Origin: Cellulomonas sp. SLBN-39
GTDB lineage: Bacteria > Actinomycetota > Actinomycetes > Actinomycetales > Cellulomonadaceae
DNA: 64,000 nucleotides
Direction of reading: 5' to 3'
NCBI RefSeq assembly: GCF_006715865.1
Contig: NZ_VFOA01000001.1
Span: 186,001 to 250,000 of the forward strand
The translations under genes were made by a program, and so were the position numbers. Shown here piece after piece: positions 53,872 to 62,971 of the stretch. Below the pieces are notes generated by a model. It worked only from the letters and a program-made list of their open reading frames with translations, was not told the DNA's origin and did no database searches. How positions within the stretch are numbered: position 1 is the stretch's first letter; each line of letters opens with the position of its first letter.

Positions 53872-54852
53872 ATGTTCCTGTTCGAGAGCATCACGCCGCT
53901 GCAGGCGCTGATGTTCGTCGTCGTCCTCGCCGCGCTCATCGGGCTCAACGAGATCTCGCGCCGCGGCAAGGTCGCCGGGCTCTTGCTGTTCGTCGCCCTG
54001 CCCCTCGTCCTGACCGTCCTCGTCTGGCCGCACACCGCCGGCGAGGGCTCGTCGACGGGCTCGTGGTTCCACTGGGTCAAGGTCTACTCGGCGCTCGCCG
54101 GGTGCATCGGCTTCATGCTCATCCGGTACGTGCCCCGCCTGGCGGCGCACCGCTGGATGCTGCTGTTCCCGCCGGCGATCCTCGCGCTGAACATCGCCGA
54201 GGCCGTCGTCCGTGACTTCCAGGTCGCGGGCATGGACGCCGGGGTCGTCGACGGCGTGACGATGGTGCCCGGCCCGTGGAACGTCATGAACGGCGTCGCG
54301 GGGATCCTCAACATCCTCACGATCTGCGGCTGGGTCGGCATCTACGTCAGCCGCGACCGGACCAAGGACATGATCTGGCCGGACATGCTCTGGTTCTGGA
54401 TCGTCGCGTACGACCTGTGGAACTTCGCCTACGTGTACAACTGCGTCGGCGACCACGCCTTCTACGCCGGCGCCGCGCTGCTGCTGTCGTGCACGATCCC
54501 CGCGTTCTGGCTGCGCCGCGGCGCGTGGCTGCAGCACCGTGCGCACACCCTGGCGTTCTGGATGATGTTCACGATGGCGTTCCCGGCGTTCGTGTCGGAC
54601 TCGCCGTTCGCGGTGCAGTCCGCGCACTCCCCCGCCGCGCTCATGACCGCGTCCGCGCTGTCGCTGGCGGCCAACGTCGCGGTCGTCGTCTACCAGGTGC
54701 ACCGCCTGCGCACCCGCCGCCTGCACCCGCTGCGCGACGAGCTGTGGACCGACCTGCCGGCGTACCGCCGGGTCGTCGAGCGCATCCCGGGCCACCGGGC
54801 CGACGTCGAGGGCACGACCCCCGGCCGGCCCGCGCCCGCGCTGCAGGGCTGA
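53872..54852 (+). CDS. DUF5692 family membrane protein
   Basis: 326 residues with about eight hydrophobic helices. Strikingly conserved-looking blocks rich in Trp, Asp and Asn lie within helices: STGSWFHWVKVYSALAGCIG, GPWNVMNGVAGILNILTICG, and PDMLWFWIVAYDLWNFAYVY followed by NCVGDHAFYAGAALLLSC. Polar residues inside the membrane suggest a bound ligand or cofactor. AAGGAG stands 5 bases before the ATG. Family function unknown; expressed with its own TetR regulator. Confidence 0.85.
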   Translation: MFLFESITPLQALMFVVVLAALIGLNEISRRGKVAGLLLFVALPLVLTVLVWPHTAGEGSSTGSWFHWVKVYSALAGCIGFMLIRYVPRLAAHRWMLLFPPAILALNIAEAVVRDFQVAGMDAGVVDGVTMVPGPWNVMNGVAGILNILTICGWVGIYVSRDRTKDMIWPDMLWFWIVAYDLWNFAYVYNCVGDHAFYAGAALLLSCTIPAFWLRRGAWLQHRAHTLAFWMMFTMAFPAFVSDSPFAVQSAHSPAALMTASALSLAANVAVVVYQVHRLRTRRLHPLRDELWTDLPAYRRVVERIPGHRADVEGTTPGRPAPALQG

Positions 54853-54872
54853 CCGGCAGACCGACCGGGACC

Positions 54873-54900
54873 GCGGGGCGTCGCCGGGGCGACGCCCCGC
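54873..54900 (+). terminator. Bidirectional hairpin between DUF5692 and ilvD
   Basis: GCGGGGCGTCGCC and GGCGACGCCCCGC are perfect complements, with only two bases between, so several inner pairs must open. It lies between convergent stops at 54852 and 54909. Confidence 0.75.
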
Positions 54901-54908
54901 ACCCGCGC

Positions 54909-56618
54909 TCAGCCCAGCACCGCGCCCTTCGACGCGGACTGCACGAGCTTCTGGTACTTGCCCAGCACGCCGCGGGTGTAGCGGGGCGCGAGCGGCGTCC
55001 AGCCCTGCCGACGGGCGACGAGCTCGTCGTCGTCGACGAGCAGGTCGAGCCGGGCGTGCGCGACGTCGAGCCGGACCCGGTCGCCGTCCCGGACGAAGGC
55101 GATGGGGCCTGCGTCGACGGCCTCGGGCGCGATGTGCCCCACGCACAGACCCGTCGTGCCGCCCGAGAACCGGCCGTCGGTGACGAGCAGCACGTCCTTG
55201 CCGAGCCCCGCGCCCTTGATGGCGCCGGTGATCGCGAGCATCTCGCGCATGCCCGGCCCGCCCTTGGGGCCCTCGTACCGGATGACGACGACGTCGCCGG
55301 CGCGGATCGTGCCGTCCTCCAGCGCGTCCAGCGCCGCGCGCTCCCGCTCGAACACCCGCGCGGTGCCCTCGAAGACGTCGGAGTCGAAGCCCGCGGACTT
55401 CACCACGGCCCCCTCGGGCGCGAGCGAGCCGGACAGGATCGTGATGCCACCGGTGCGGTGGATCGGGTCGTCCATCGCCCGCAGGATCTTGCCGTCCGGG
55501 TCGGGCGGGGCGATCTCCGCGAGGTTCTCCGCCACGGTCCGGCCGGTCACCGTGAGGCAGTCGCCGTGCAGGAGCCCGGCGTCGAGCAGCGCCTTCATGA
55601 CCACGGGCACCCCGCCGACCCGGTCGACGTCGTTCATCACGTACCGGCCGAACGGCTTGAGGTCGCCCAGGTGCGGCACGCGCGCCGCGACGCGGCTGAA
55701 GTCGTCGAGCGTGAGGTCGACCTCGGCCTCGTGCGCGATGGCCAGCAGGTGCAGCACCGCGTTCGTCGACCCGCCGAACGCCATGACCACGGCGATGGCG
55801 TTCTCGAACGCCTCCTTGGTCATGATCTGCCGCGCGGTGATCCCGCGGCGCAGCAGCTCGACCACGGCCTCGCCGGACCGGTGCGCGAACTGGTCGCGGC
55901 GCCGGTCGGCCGACGGCGGCGCCGCCGACCCGGGCAGCGACATGCCCATGGCCTCGGCCACCGACGCCATCGTGTTGGCCGTGTACATGCCCCCGCACGC
56001 ACCCTCGCCGGGGCAGATCGCCCGCTCGATGCGGTCGACGTCCTCACGGCTCATCAGCCCGCGCGCGCACGCGCCGACGGCCTCGAACGCGTCGATGATC
56101 GTCACGTCCTTCTCGGTGCCGTCGGACAGCTTCACCCAGCCCGGCATGATCGAGCCCGCGTAGAGGAACACGCTCGCCAGGTCCAGGCGCGCGGCGGCCA
56201 TGAGCATGCCCGGCAGCGACTTGTCGCACCCAGCCAGCAGCACCGACCCGTCGAGCCGCTCGGCCATCATCACCGTCTCGACGGAGTCGGCGATGATGTC
56301 GCGGCTGACGAGGGAGTAGTGCATGCCCTCGTGGCCCATCGAGATACCGTCGGACACCGAGATCGTGCCGAACTCCAGCGGGTACCCGCCGCCGGCGTGC
56401 ACCCCGCCCTTGACGGCCTTGGCCAGCCGGTCGAGCGAGAGGTTGCACGGCGTGATCTCGTTCCACGAGCTCGCGACGCCGATCTGCGGCTTCGCGAAGT
56501 CCTCGTCCCCGAGGCCGACCGCGCGCAGCATGCCGCGCGCCGCCGTCGCCTCCAGCCCGTCGGTGACCTGCCGCGACCGCGGCTTGATGTCGACACCCGC
56601 CTGCTGCACGTCCGTCAT
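54909..56618 (-). CDS. ilvD: Dihydroxy-acid dehydratase, 2Fe-2S-type
   Basis: 569 residues. Three cysteines expected of the 2Fe-2S group are visible: [28 protein letters not shown] and [19 protein letters not shown]; the C-terminal [15 protein letters not shown] is normal. The length and first Cys match the Mycobacterium tuberculosis enzyme. It turns dihydroxy acids into the 2-keto acids for Ile and Val. Leaderless promoter TAGTCT six bases before the ATG. It is followed by no gene on its strand and preceded by a second ilvD. Confidence 0.93.
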   Translation of the reverse strand: MTDVQQAGVDIKPRSRQVTDGLEATAARGMLRAVGLGDEDFAKPQIGVASSWNEITPCNLSLDRLAKAVKGGVHAGGGYPLEFGTISVSDGISMGHEGMHYSLVSRDIIADSVETVMMAERLDGSVLLAGCDKSLPGMLMAAARLDLASVFLYAGSIMPGWVKLSDGTEKDVTIIDAFEAVGACARGLMSREDVDRIERAICPGEGACGGMYTANTMASVAEAMGMSLPGSAAPPSADRRRDQFAHRSGEAVVELLRRGITARQIMTKEAFENAIAVVMAFGGSTNAVLHLLAIAHEAEVDLTLDDFSRVAARVPHLGDLKPFGRYVMNDVDRVGGVPVVMKALLDAGLLHGDCLTVTGRTVAENLAEIAPPDPDGKILRAMDDPIHRTGGITILSGSLAPEGAVVKSAGFDSDVFEGTARVFERERAALDALEDGTIRAGDVVVIRYEGPKGGPGMREMLAITGAIKGAGLGKDVLLVTDGRFSGGTTGLCVGHIAPEAVDAGPIAFVRDGDRVRLDVAHARLDLLVDDDELVARRQGWTPLAPRYTRGVLGKYQKLVQSASKGAVLG

Positions 56619-56630
56619 GAGCCGAGACTA
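56619..56630 (-). promoter_or_regulatory. Leaderless promoter element of first ilvD
   Basis: TAGTCT (56630-56625 on the minus strand), six bases, then the ATG. Confidence 0.5.
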
Positions 56631-56685
56631 GGCAGCGCCCCTGCGCGGAGCATCCCGTCGGGCGCCGACACGCCCGAGCCGCGCC

Positions 56686-58548
56686 TCAGACGCGCCGGAT
56701 GCGGCTCACGTCGCGGACGGCGCCGCGGTCGGCGGAGGTCGCCATGGCGGCGTACGCCTGCAGGGCCGGGGAGACGTAGCGGTCGCGGGCGACCGGCTGC
56801 CAGGGGTTCTCGCGCGCCTCCATCTTGGCGCGGCGCTCGGCGAGCACCTCGTCGGGCACGTTGACGCGGATGAGGCGGGTCTCGACGTCGATCTCGATCT
56901 CGTCGCCGTCCTCGACCAGGGCGATCGTGCCGCCCGCGGCCGCCTCGGGGCTGACGTGGCCCACGGAGATGCCGCTCGAGCCGCCGGAGAACCGGCCGTC
57001 GGTGATGAGCGCGCAGACCTTGCCCAGGCCGCGGCCCTTGATGAACGACGTCGGGTACAGCATCTCCTGCATGCCGGGGCCGCCCGAGGGGCCCTCGTAG
57101 CGGACGACCACGACGTGGCCGGGCTCGACCTGCTTGGTGAGGATCTTCTCGACGGCCTCGTCCTGGGACTCGCAGACCAGGGCCCGGCCGACGAAGTGGA
57201 AGACGTCGGGGTCGATGCCGGCGGTCTTGATGATCGCGCCGTCCTCGGCGAGGTTGCCGCGCAGCACGGCCAGGCCGCCCTCGACGGTGTAGGCGTGGGC
57301 GACGTCGCGGATGCAGCCCTGGGCGGCGTCCGTGTCGAGGGAGTCCCACACGTTCTGCGTGGAGAACGCCTGCGTGGTGCGCACGCCGCCGGGGGCCGCG
57401 TGGAACAGGGCGGTGGCGCGCTCGGTGGCCCGGCCGCCGCGCACGTCCCAGTCGTCGAGCCAGGCGCGCAGCGTCGGGGTGTGCACGCTCGTCACGTCGT
57501 GGTCGAGGAGGCCGGCGCGGTCGAGCTCGCCCAGCAGCGCGGGGATGCCGCCGGCGCGGTGCACGTCCTCCATGTGGAAGTCGGGGTGGTTCGGGGCGAC
57601 CTTGGCCAGGCAGGGCACACGGCGGCTGATCTCGTCGATGTCGGCGAGCGTGAAGTCGACCTCGGCCTCCTGCGCGGCGGCCAGCACGTGCAGCACCGTG
57701 TTGGTGGACCCGCCCATGGCGACGTCGAGGGCCATGGCGTTGCTGAACGCGGCGCGCGTCGCGATGCCCCGGGGCGCCGCGGTGTCGTCCTCGTCGTCGT
57801 AGTAGCGGTGCGCGAGCTCGACGACCGTGCGGCCGGCCTCGAGGAACAGCTCGCGGCGCGCGGCGTGCGTGGCGAGCGTCGACCCGTTGCCGGGCAGCGA
57901 CAGGCCGAGTGCCTCGGTCAGGCAGTTCATCGAGTTGGCGGTGAACATGCCCGAGCACGAGCCGCAGGTGGGGCAGGCGTTCTCCTCGACCTTGGCCAGC
58001 GCCTCGTCGTCGACGGCGTCGTCCGCCGAGTAGTTGATCGCGTTGATGAGGTTGAGCGGCGTGCGCGCGACCCCGTCCGCCACGACGGCCTTGCCGGCCT
58101 CCATCGGCCCGCCGGAGACGAACACGACGGGGATGTTCAGCCGCAGCGCGGCGTTGAGCATGCCGGGCGTGATCTTGTCGCAGTTGGAGATGCACACGAG
58201 CGCGTCCGCGGTGTGCGCGTTGACCATGTACTCGACCGAGTCGGCGATGAGGTCGCGGCTGGGCAGCGAGTAGAGCATCCCCGCGTGGCCCATCGCGATG
58301 CCGTCGTCGACGGCGATGGTGTTGAACTCCTTGGGCACGCCGCCGGCCTCGCGCACGGCCGACGCGACGAGGTCGCCCATGTCCTTGAGGTGCACGTGCC
58401 CCGGGACGAACTGCGTGTAGGAGTTGGCGATCGCGACGATCGGCTTGCCGAAGTCCCCGGCCTGCGTGCCCGTGGCGCGCCAGAGCGCGCGGGCGCCGGC
58501 CATGTTGCGGCCGTGGGTCGAGGTCCGTGAGCGCAGCGGACGGCTCAT
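56686..58548 (-). CDS. ilvD: Dihydroxy-acid dehydratase, E. coli IlvD type
   Basis: 620 residues. [17 protein letters not shown] has no cysteine at the first ligand place; the cluster motifs are [16 protein letters not shown] and [17 protein letters not shown], as in the oxygen-sensitive 4Fe-4S E. coli enzyme. The C-terminal [15 protein letters not shown] is complete. AAGGAG lies about 9 bases before the ATG. A hairpin with a GCGA loop lies just upstream. Why a second, different-type ilvD sits next door is unclear: oxygen or iron supply, or a second substrate. Confidence 0.93.
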   Translation of the reverse strand: MSRPLRSRTSTHGRNMAGARALWRATGTQAGDFGKPIVAIANSYTQFVPGHVHLKDMGDLVASAVREAGGVPKEFNTIAVDDGIAMGHAGMLYSLPSRDLIADSVEYMVNAHTADALVCISNCDKITPGMLNAALRLNIPVVFVSGGPMEAGKAVVADGVARTPLNLINAINYSADDAVDDEALAKVEENACPTCGSCSGMFTANSMNCLTEALGLSLPGNGSTLATHAARRELFLEAGRTVVELAHRYYDDEDDTAAPRGIATRAAFSNAMALDVAMGGSTNTVLHVLAAAQEAEVDFTLADIDEISRRVPCLAKVAPNHPDFHMEDVHRAGGIPALLGELDRAGLLDHDVTSVHTPTLRAWLDDWDVRGGRATERATALFHAAPGGVRTTQAFSTQNVWDSLDTDAAQGCIRDVAHAYTVEGGLAVLRGNLAEDGAIIKTAGIDPDVFHFVGRALVCESQDEAVEKILTKQVEPGHVVVVRYEGPSGGPGMQEMLYPTSFIKGRGLGKVCALITDGRFSGGSSGISVGHVSPEAAAGGTIALVEDGDEIEIDVETRLIRVNVPDEVLAERRAKMEARENPWQPVARDRYVSPALQAYAAMATSADRGAVRDVSRIRRV

Positions 58549-58569
58549 CGCGGGTCTCCTTCGCAGGTG

Positions 58570-58597
58570 CGGGGCGCCACCTCGCGGTAGCGCCCCG
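58570..58597 (-). terminator. Hairpin between the GH3 gene and ilvD
   Basis: On the minus strand CGGGGCGCTACC, GCGA tetraloop, GGTGGCGCCCCG. It lies 61 bases past the GH3 stop and 22 before the ilvD ATG. It could end the sugar operon or be part of the ilvD leader. No T-run. Confidence 0.45.
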
Positions 58598-58657
58598 TCA
58601 CCCTACGTCCGTCCGAGGCGTGGGACGCCCGGCGTCCACCAGGCAGACGTCCGTGCG

Positions 58658-60964
58658 TCAGCGCACGTGCGCCGCCGTGAGGCGCGGGTCCGCCGTGGTC
58701 ACCACGTGCACGTCGCCCGTCAGGGTCGTGCGGCACGTCGTCTCCCGGACCGCGCACGACGGCCCGACCCACAGGTCCACGTCACCGGGCTCGACGACAC
58801 GACGCCCGGACCGGTCGGTGAACGCCAGCCGGACCGTCGGCACCACCAGCTCGACCTCGACGGACTGCCCCGGCTCCAGCTCGACCCGGTGGTAGCCGAC
58901 GAGCTGGGCGACCGGACGCGTGACGGGGGCCAGGACGTCGTGGGCGTACAGTTGCACGACGTCGGCGCCCGCGCGCGTGCCCGTGTTGGTGACCCGCACG
59001 CGGGCGGTGACCGTGCCGTCGGTGCGCGGGTCCGGGTCCACCGTCAGGCCCGTACGCGTGAACGACGTGTACGACAGGCCGTGGCCGAACGGCAGCACGG
59101 GCGTGCTCGCCAGGTTGGTCACGTCGCCGTCGCCGCCGAGCAGCGGGTGCAGGTACGAGAACGGCTGGGCGCCGGCCGAGCGCGGCAGGCTCACCGGCAG
59201 CCGGCCGGACGGGTTGACACGGCCCGACAGCACGCCGGCGACCGCCTGCCCGCCCTCCTCGCCGGGGAAGAACGCCTGCACGACCGCGGCGCACGCGTCC
59301 AGCGCCCAGCCGATCGCGTACGGCCGCCCCGTGAGCAGCACCAGCACGACCGGGGTGCCGGTGGCCACGACGGCCTCGACGAGCGCGCGCTGCACGCCGG
59401 GCAGCTCCAGGTCGTCCCGGTCGCAGCCCTCCCCCACCGTCCCGCGGCCGAACAGCCCGGCCTGGTCGCCGACGACCACGACCGCGACGTCGGCGGCCGC
59501 GGCGAGCGCGACGGCCTCGGCGACACCCGACGTGTCGGCGTCGTCGACCGCGCACCCGGGCGCGTACGTCACGACCGCGTCGGGCAGCTCGGCGGCCAGG
59601 GCCGCGCGGACCGTGGGCGCCTCGAGCCGCTGCTCGACGTCCGGGTGGTGCGCGAGCACGTGGTTGACGAACGAGTAGCAGCCGAACAGCGCGGCGGACC
59701 GGTCGGCGTTCGGCCCGAGCACGGCCACCCGCGCCGGCGCGGCCAGCGGCAGCGTGCCGTCGTTGCCCAGGAGCACCACCGACTGCTCGGCCAGGCGGGC
59801 GGCGACCCGCCGGTGCGCGGGGCTGTCGAGGTCGACGTCCGTCGGCGGCTCGTCCTCGAAGGTCGCGTCCAGCAGGCCCAGCTCCGCCTTCTGCTCCAGC
59901 GCGCGCAGCACCGCCCGGTCGACGAGCGCCTCGTCGACCCGGCCCGCGCGGACCGCGTCGGCCAGCGGGTCGAGGTACGCGTCGCCCGTGGGCAGCTCCA
60001 CGTCCACCCCGGCGGCGAGCGCCTGCCCGGCGGCGTCGCCGAGGTCGGCGGCCACCCGGTGCAGCAGGTGCAGGAACGCGACGCCGAAGTAGTCGGCCAC
60101 GACCGTGCCGTCGAAGCCCCACCGGTCGCGGAGCACCCCGGTGAGCAGCGTCGGGTCGGCCGCGACGGGCACGCCGTCAATCTCGGCGTAGGAGTGCATG
60201 ACGGAGCGGACCCCGCCGTCGAGCACGGCCATCTCGAACGGCACGAGCAGCACGTCCTCGACCTCGCGGGGCCCGGCGTGCACGGGCGCGAAGTTGCGGC
60301 CGGCCTGCGAGGCGGAGTAGCCGACGAAGTGCTTGAGGGTGGCGTGCACCCCGGCGCCCTGCAGCCCGCGCACGTACGCGGTGCCGAGCGTGCCGATGAG
60401 GTAGGGGTCCTCGGCGATGCACTCGTCGACCCGCCCCCAGCGGGGGTCGCGGATGACGTCGAGGACGGGGGCCAGCCCCTGGTGCACGCCGAGGGTGCGC
60501 ATGGACTGCCCGACCAGCGCCGCCATCTGCTCCACCAGCGCGGGGTCCCACGCGGCGCCCCAGGCCAGCGGCGTCGGGAAGGTCGCGGCCGTCCAGGCCG
60601 CCAGGCCCGTGAGGCACTCCTCGTGCACGAGCGCGGGGATGCCCAGGCGGGTCTCGCGCACCAGCCGACGCTGCTCGGCCCACAGCCAACGGGCCCGCTC
60701 GACGGGGTCGACCGGCCGGGTGCCGTACACGCGGGTCAGGTGCCCGAGCCCGTGGCGGGTCACGTCGGCGTAGCCGCGGGCGACGGTGAACTCGCCCTGC
60801 AGCGGCGCGACGGCCTCGCCGTCCTCCTTCTCCCAGAAGCCGACGATCTGGGCGAGCTTCTCCTCGAGCGTCATCTGCGCGAGGAGGGCACGGGCACGTC
60901 CCGCGCCGGTGGGCGCGGCGGGTGCGGCGGGCTGCACGGGCGCAGCCTGCTGGAGGTCGGTCAC
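58658..60964 (-). CDS. GH3 glycoside hydrolase (beta-glucosidase/xylosidase)
   Basis: 768 residues, no signal peptide, so it should act on imported oligosaccharides. N-terminal barrel with LKHFVGYSASQAGRNFAP and nucleophile Asp291 in GTVVADYFGVA, then the GH3_C sandwich (VVLLGNDGTLPL, VVVVGDQAGLFGRGTVGEG) and a C-terminal fibronectin-like domain (VRVTNTGTRAGADVVQLY). It is the last gene after two sugar ABC permeases. Beta-glucosidase or beta-xylosidase specificity is open. Start at GTG 60964. Confidence 0.94.
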   Translation of the reverse strand: MTDLQQAAPVQPAAPAAPTGAGRARALLAQMTLEEKLAQIVGFWEKEDGEAVAPLQGEFTVARGYADVTRHGLGHLTRVYGTRPVDPVERARWLWAEQRRLVRETRLGIPALVHEECLTGLAAWTAATFPTPLAWGAAWDPALVEQMAALVGQSMRTLGVHQGLAPVLDVIRDPRWGRVDECIAEDPYLIGTLGTAYVRGLQGAGVHATLKHFVGYSASQAGRNFAPVHAGPREVEDVLLVPFEMAVLDGGVRSVMHSYAEIDGVPVAADPTLLTGVLRDRWGFDGTVVADYFGVAFLHLLHRVAADLGDAAGQALAAGVDVELPTGDAYLDPLADAVRAGRVDEALVDRAVLRALEQKAELGLLDATFEDEPPTDVDLDSPAHRRVAARLAEQSVVLLGNDGTLPLAAPARVAVLGPNADRSAALFGCYSFVNHVLAHHPDVEQRLEAPTVRAALAAELPDAVVTYAPGCAVDDADTSGVAEAVALAAAADVAVVVVGDQAGLFGRGTVGEGCDRDDLELPGVQRALVEAVVATGTPVVLVLLTGRPYAIGWALDACAAVVQAFFPGEEGGQAVAGVLSGRVNPSGRLPVSLPRSAGAQPFSYLHPLLGGDGDVTNLASTPVLPFGHGLSYTSFTRTGLTVDPDPRTDGTVTARVRVTNTGTRAGADVVQLYAHDVLAPVTRPVAQLVGYHRVELEPGQSVEVELVVPTVRLAFTDRSGRRVVEPGDVDLWVGPSCAVRETTCRTTLTGDVHVVTTADPRLTAAHVR

Positions 60965-61061
60965 TGTTCACGCTCCAAGGACGAGGAGGGCCCGGCGGGC
61001 CCGGGAGATGCAGGGCCGGGCGGGCGCCGACGCACAGGGAGGGGTGCGTCGGCGACCCGCG

Positions 61062-61940
61062 TCAGCCCTTCACGGCACCGGTGAGCCCACCGACGATGCG
61101 CCGCTCGAAGAGGCTGAAGAACACCAGGGCCGGCAGCATCGACAGCGACGTGAACGCCAGCACCCGAGCGGTGTCGACGGAGTACTGCGACGCGAACGCC
61201 TGCACCCCGAGCGGCAGCGTGTACGACGCCTCGTTGCTGAGGATGAACAGCGGCAGCAGGTAGCTGTTCCAGCTCGCCACGAAGGCGAGGATCCCGACGG
61301 TCACGACACCCGGCACGGCCAGGCGCACCACCATCCGGAAGAAGAACCCGAGCTTGCCGCAGCCGTCGAGCGCGGCGGCCTCCTCGATCTCGTCGGGGAT
61401 GGCCCGCAGGAACGGCACGAGGATGATGATCGTCGTCGGCAGCGCGAACGCGATCTGCGGGAGGATGATCCCGCCGAGGGACCCCATGAGCCCCAGGCTC
61501 CGCACCAGGATGTAGAGCGGCGTGATCGCGACGGTCATGGGGAACATCAGACCCGCGGCGAAGACCGCGTACATCGCGCCCCGCCCCCGGAACCGGTACC
61601 GCGCGAGCACGTAGCTGGCCATCAGGCCGAGCGCGACGACCCCGAGGGTGGTGGCGACCGCCGCGACCGTGGAGTTGCCCGCCTGCTGCCAGAAGAGGCT
61701 GCCGCCGAGCACGTCCAGGTAGTTGCCGACCTGCCAGGGGCCCGGCAGGCCCGACGGGTCGGTGGTGATCTGGGAGTTGGTGCGGAACCCGCCCAGCACG
61801 ATGTAGACGACCGGGGCGAGGACCGCCGCGACCAGCAGCCCGGCGACGACGTAGACGAGCGCGTTGGAGCGGCGGGTGCCGGCGCTCGCACCGCGGCGGG
61901 CCCGCGCACGCGCGCGGGTGTCGAGCGTGGTGGCGGCCAT
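61062..61940 (-). CDS. Sugar ABC transporter permease (MalG type)
   Basis: 292 residues, six helices. The EAA loop is IPDEIEEAAALDGCGKLGFF. It forms half of the membrane channel of a carbohydrate importer. ATG overlaps the upstream permease stop by one base. The ATPase (MsiK-like) is not encoded here, as is usual in actinobacteria with a shared ATPase. Confidence 0.94.
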   Translation of the reverse strand: MAATTLDTRARARARRGASAGTRRSNALVYVVAGLLVAAVLAPVVYIVLGGFRTNSQITTDPSGLPGPWQVGNYLDVLGGSLFWQQAGNSTVAAVATTLGVVALGLMASYVLARYRFRGRGAMYAVFAAGLMFPMTVAITPLYILVRSLGLMGSLGGIILPQIAFALPTTIIILVPFLRAIPDEIEEAAALDGCGKLGFFFRMVVRLAVPGVVTVGILAFVASWNSYLLPLFILSNEASYTLPLGVQAFASQYSVDTARVLAFTSLSMLPALVFFSLFERRIVGGLTGAVKG

Positions 61941-62962
61941 CAGCTCTTCCCTCCGGTGAGGGCGCCGTCGGTGTCGCGGCGCAGGACGAACCGCTGGTAC
62001 AGCAGCGCGATGACGAGCGAGACGACGAACAGCACGACGGCGACGGCGTTGCCGTACCCGTAGCTGCCCGCGTTGCGCCCGTTGACGACCATGTACGTCG
62101 CCATCGTCGAGGTGCCGGCGGTCGAGGCCACGTACTGGCCCCAGATGATGTAGACGAGGTCGAACAGCTGCAGCGACCCGATGATCGACAGGAAGGCCCA
62201 GATGCGGACCGTCGGGCCGAGCAGCGGCAGCGTGATGCGCCGCTGCACCTGCCAGTACGACGCACCGTCGATCGCGGCGGCCTCGGACAGCTCCTCGGGG
62301 ATGCCCTGGAGCCCGGCGAGGAAGAGGATCACGGCGAACCCGACGTACTTCCAGGTGATGATCCCCATGAGGGTCCAGATCGCCACGCCCGGGTCGGACA
62401 GCCACTCCTGGGCCAGGCCGTCGAGGCCGACCTTCGCGAGCAGGTCGTTGAGCGCGCCGTTGGTGGCGAGCATCAGGCTCCAGCCCGTGCCGACCACGAC
62501 CTCGGAGATCACGTACGGCACGAAGATGAGCACCCGGATGACCGAGCGTCCGCGCAGCGGCCGGTTGAGCAGCAGCGCGAGCAGCACCGCGACGGGGCCC
62601 TGCAGGACCAGCGACATCACGACGATGAACGCGTTGTGCCGCAGGGCGTCGTGGAACGTGGGGTCGGTCAGGATCGTCACGTAGTTGCGCAGACCCACGA
62701 ACTCCGTCGGCGGGCCGTAGCCCTGCCAGCTGAAGAAGCCGTAGTACGCGGCCATGACGACCGGGAAGATCACGAACGCCAGGAAGACGCCCAGCGCGGG
62801 CCCGGCGAGCAGGGCGATCTCGGCCCGCGTCCGCCACCCGACGCCCGCGGTGCGGCGTCGGGCCGGCGGCCCGGCCGGGGGCGCCGCGACGGGCGCGGCA
62901 CCCCCGGCCTGGTCCACGGGCGAGCGGTGCGCGCGACGCGCGTCCTCGCTGATGGATGCCAT
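61940..62962 (-). CDS. Sugar ABC transporter permease (MalF type)
   Basis: 340 residues, six helices after a 50-residue cytosolic start. The EAA loop is IPEELSEAAAIDGASYWQVQ. Partner of the MalG-type permease, coupled by TGATG. Preceded by the binding-protein gene with 9 bp between. Confidence 0.94.
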   Translation of the reverse strand: MASISEDARRAHRSPVDQAGGAAPVAAPPAGPPARRRTAGVGWRTRAEIALLAGPALGVFLAFVIFPVVMAAYYGFFSWQGYGPPTEFVGLRNYVTILTDPTFHDALRHNAFIVVMSLVLQGPVAVLLALLLNRPLRGRSVIRVLIFVPYVISEVVVGTGWSLMLATNGALNDLLAKVGLDGLAQEWLSDPGVAIWTLMGIITWKYVGFAVILFLAGLQGIPEELSEAAAIDGASYWQVQRRITLPLLGPTVRIWAFLSIIGSLQLFDLVYIIWGQYVASTAGTSTMATYMVVNGRNAGSYGYGNAVAVVLFVVSLVIALLYQRFVLRRDTDGALTGGKS

Positions 62963-62971
62963 GGTGGAAGG

